Position numbers and translations under genes: made by a program
NCBI GenBank assembly: GCA_023388235.1
Contig: JAEWGQ010000318.1
Location: forward strand, 1 to 7,310
Length of the DNA stretch: 7,310 nt
DNA from: Actinomycetes bacterium
Lineage (GTDB): Bacteria; Actinomycetota; Actinomycetes; Actinomycetales; Cellulomonadaceae
Direction of reading: 5' to 3'
Notes under the pieces: model-generated
Told to the model about the DNA's origin: nothing
Seen by the model: the letters and a program-made list of their open reading frames with translations, nothing else
Databases searched by the model: none
Shown: in pieces, positions 6,104-7,310 of the stretch
Numbering within the stretch: the stretch's first letter is position 1
Layout: each line of letters begins with the position of its first letter

Positions 6104-7310
6104 TCAGCCCCCGAGCGAGGAGATGAGCAGCCGGGCGACCTCGAAGTAGATGATCAGCCCGGTGCCGTCGACCAGGGTGGTGATCATCGGGCCGGACACC
6201 ACCGCCGGGTCCGCCCCCAGCCGGCGCAGGACGAGCGGCAGCACCGAGGCCACGAGCGACGACCACAGCACGATCGCGGCGGCCGCGACCGCCACGGTGA
6301 GCGCGACCTCCGGGCCGACCCCCAGCGTCCACGCCCGCAGCCAGCCGACGGCGGCGATCGTGGCGGCCACCAGCGCGCCGGTGCTCAGCTCCTTGCGCAG
6401 CACCCGGCCCACGTCGCGCAGCCGCACCTCGCCCACGGCCATCGCCCGGATCAGCGTCGTCGTGATCTGGGTGCCGGCGTTGCCGCCCGTCCCGATGAGC
6501 AGCGGCACGAAGAACGCCAGCGCGATCACGGTGTCCAGCTCGTCGGCGAACGCGCGCAGCACCGTGCCGGTGTACATCTCCGCGACGAACAGCACGAGCA
6601 TCCAGACGATCCGCTTGCGCCACAGCCGCCACGGCGACGCGCGCAGGTACGGCACGTCCAGCGGCTGGGCACCGCCCTGGCGCACGGCGTCCTCCGTCGC
6701 CTCCTGCGCGTCGATGTCGGCGACGTCGTCCGGGGTCAGCACCCCGAGCAGCTGCCCGTCGGCCACCACGGGCAGGGCCGTCAGGCGGTGCCGGTGCAGC
6801 AGCCGCGCGGCGGCCTCCTGGTCGGCGGTCGGGCCGACGGTCACGACGTCCTCGCGCACGAGGGAGGCGACCTGCCGCGACGGGGCGGCGAGCACCAGGT
6901 CGCGGAACGACACGACGCCCAGCAGCCGGGGACCGGCGCCGTCGTCGCTCGTCACGTAGACGCCGCCGCTCTCGGCCGCGGACTCCGTCTGCCGGCGCAC
7001 CGCCGCGACCGCCTCGCGCACGGACATGTCCGGGCGCACCGTGACGACGTCGGGGTTCATGCGGGCGGCGGCGCAGTCCGCGGGCCACGCGAGCAGCCCG
7101 CGGACGACGGCGGACCGCGTCACCCGCATCGCGGCGAGCACCGCGGCGCGGTCCGCGTCGGGCAGGACGCGCAGCAGCTCGGCCGCCTCGTCGGCGTCCA
7201 GGCTGTCGACCAGGCCCGCGGCCACGGCGGGCTCGACGACCTGGACCACCTCGGCGGCGGCGTGCGCGTCGAGCGAGCCCAGCAGGTCCGCGGCGGTCGC
7301 GGGCACCAGC
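6104..7310 (-). CDS. mgtE: MgtE-family magnesium transporter, partial (N-terminus beyond the right edge)
   Basis: Mg2+ channel/transporter of the cytoplasmic membrane, gated by its own cytosolic Mg2+-sensing domains. About 401 codons are visible; the stop is at 6106-6104 and the frame is open to the right edge. A GTG at 7306 is not treated as the start because the visible helical MgtE N domain (about residues 1-80, counted from that GTG) appears to begin mid-domain; family members are about 450 residues. Two CBS domains follow (about 82-140 and 148-203), then a linker helix and five membrane helices from about 232. GTGGNAGTQ (272-280) is the family hallmark and D380 in MITTLVDGTG matches the conserved pore Asp that binds Mg2+. 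It is convergent to glpK and has no evident link to glycerol use. Confidence 0.95.
   Translation of the reverse strand, partial: LVPATAADLLGSLDAHAAAEVVQVVEPAVAAGLVDSLDADEAAELLRVLPDADRAAVLAAMRVTRSAVVRGLLAWPADCAAARMNPDVVTVRPDMSVREAVAAVRRQTESAAESGGVYVTSDDGAGPRLLGVVSFRDLVLAAPSRQVASLVREDVVTVGPTADQEAAARLLHRHRLTALPVVADGQLLGVLTPDDVADIDAQEATEDAVRQGGAQPLDVPYLRASPWRLWRKRIVWMLVLFVAEMYTGTVLRAFADELDTVIALAFFVPLLIGTGGNAGTQITTTLIRAMAVGEVRLRDVGRVLRKELSTGALVAATIAAVGWLRAWTLGVGPEVALTVAVAAAAIVLWSSLVASVLPLVLRRLGADPAVVSGPMITTLVDGTGLIIYFEVARLLISSLGG

Noticed and set aside
3948..7088. Minus-strand open frame of over 1000 codons opposite glpK and overlapping mgtE
   Set aside because: It has no recognisable domain, overlaps the clearly coding GlpK, and reads a different frame through mgtE.
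7304..7306. GTG as the true mgtE start
   Set aside because: It would remove part of the MgtE N domain, and the frame is open to the window edge, so the gene most likely continues.
1..7310. Undescribed system, mobile element, CRISPR array, tRNA or rRNA
   Set aside because: All substantial space is occupied by familiar metabolic, regulatory and transport genes with uniform base composition. I saw no transposase, integrase, regular spaced repeats, attachment sites or RNA-gene signatures.

Overview
The window is a very GC-rich (GC-dominated third codon positions) bacterial chromosomal segment with the gene style of an actinomycete. The protein flavour (SorC-type regulator next to an actinobacterial GlpD/GlpF/GlpK set, and MgtE) fits a Cellulomonas-like member of the Micrococcales. 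The genus is an inference from general familiarity, not from any search.

Layout. (1) 1-527, minus: the N-terminal part of a TetR-family repressor that runs off the left edge. (2) 571-1521, minus: a complete SorC-family, sugar-binding-domain transcriptional regulator. (3) 1522-1681: a 160-bp divergent control region holding a perfect 10-bp inverted repeat with a second palindrome nested inside it, plus a paired GTGCAC motif nearer the regulator. (4) 1682-6035, plus: three glycerol-use genes in the order glpD (FAD-dependent glycerol-3-phosphate dehydrogenase), glpF (glycerol facilitator) and glpK (glycerol kinase), separated by 101 and 158 bases. Both gaps contain hairpins. (5) 6052-6093: a strong hairpin between convergent genes. 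(6) 6104-7310, minus: an MgtE magnesium transporter running off the right edge and lacking its N-terminus.

Together the central genes make one pathway. GlpF lets glycerol in, GlpK phosphorylates it to sn-glycerol 3-phosphate, and GlpD oxidises that to dihydroxyacetone phosphate, passing electrons to the quinone pool. The divergent SorC-type protein is the natural candidate for sensing a phosphorylated intermediate and controlling the set, in place of the DeoR-family GlpR of enterobacteria.

I see no previously undescribed system, mobile element, CRISPR array or RNA gene. The points worth a second look are the operator architecture, the use of a SorC-type regulator, the hairpins inside the glp gene set, the apparently missing allosteric and phosphorylation loops in GlpK, and the Ala-rich tail on GlpD.
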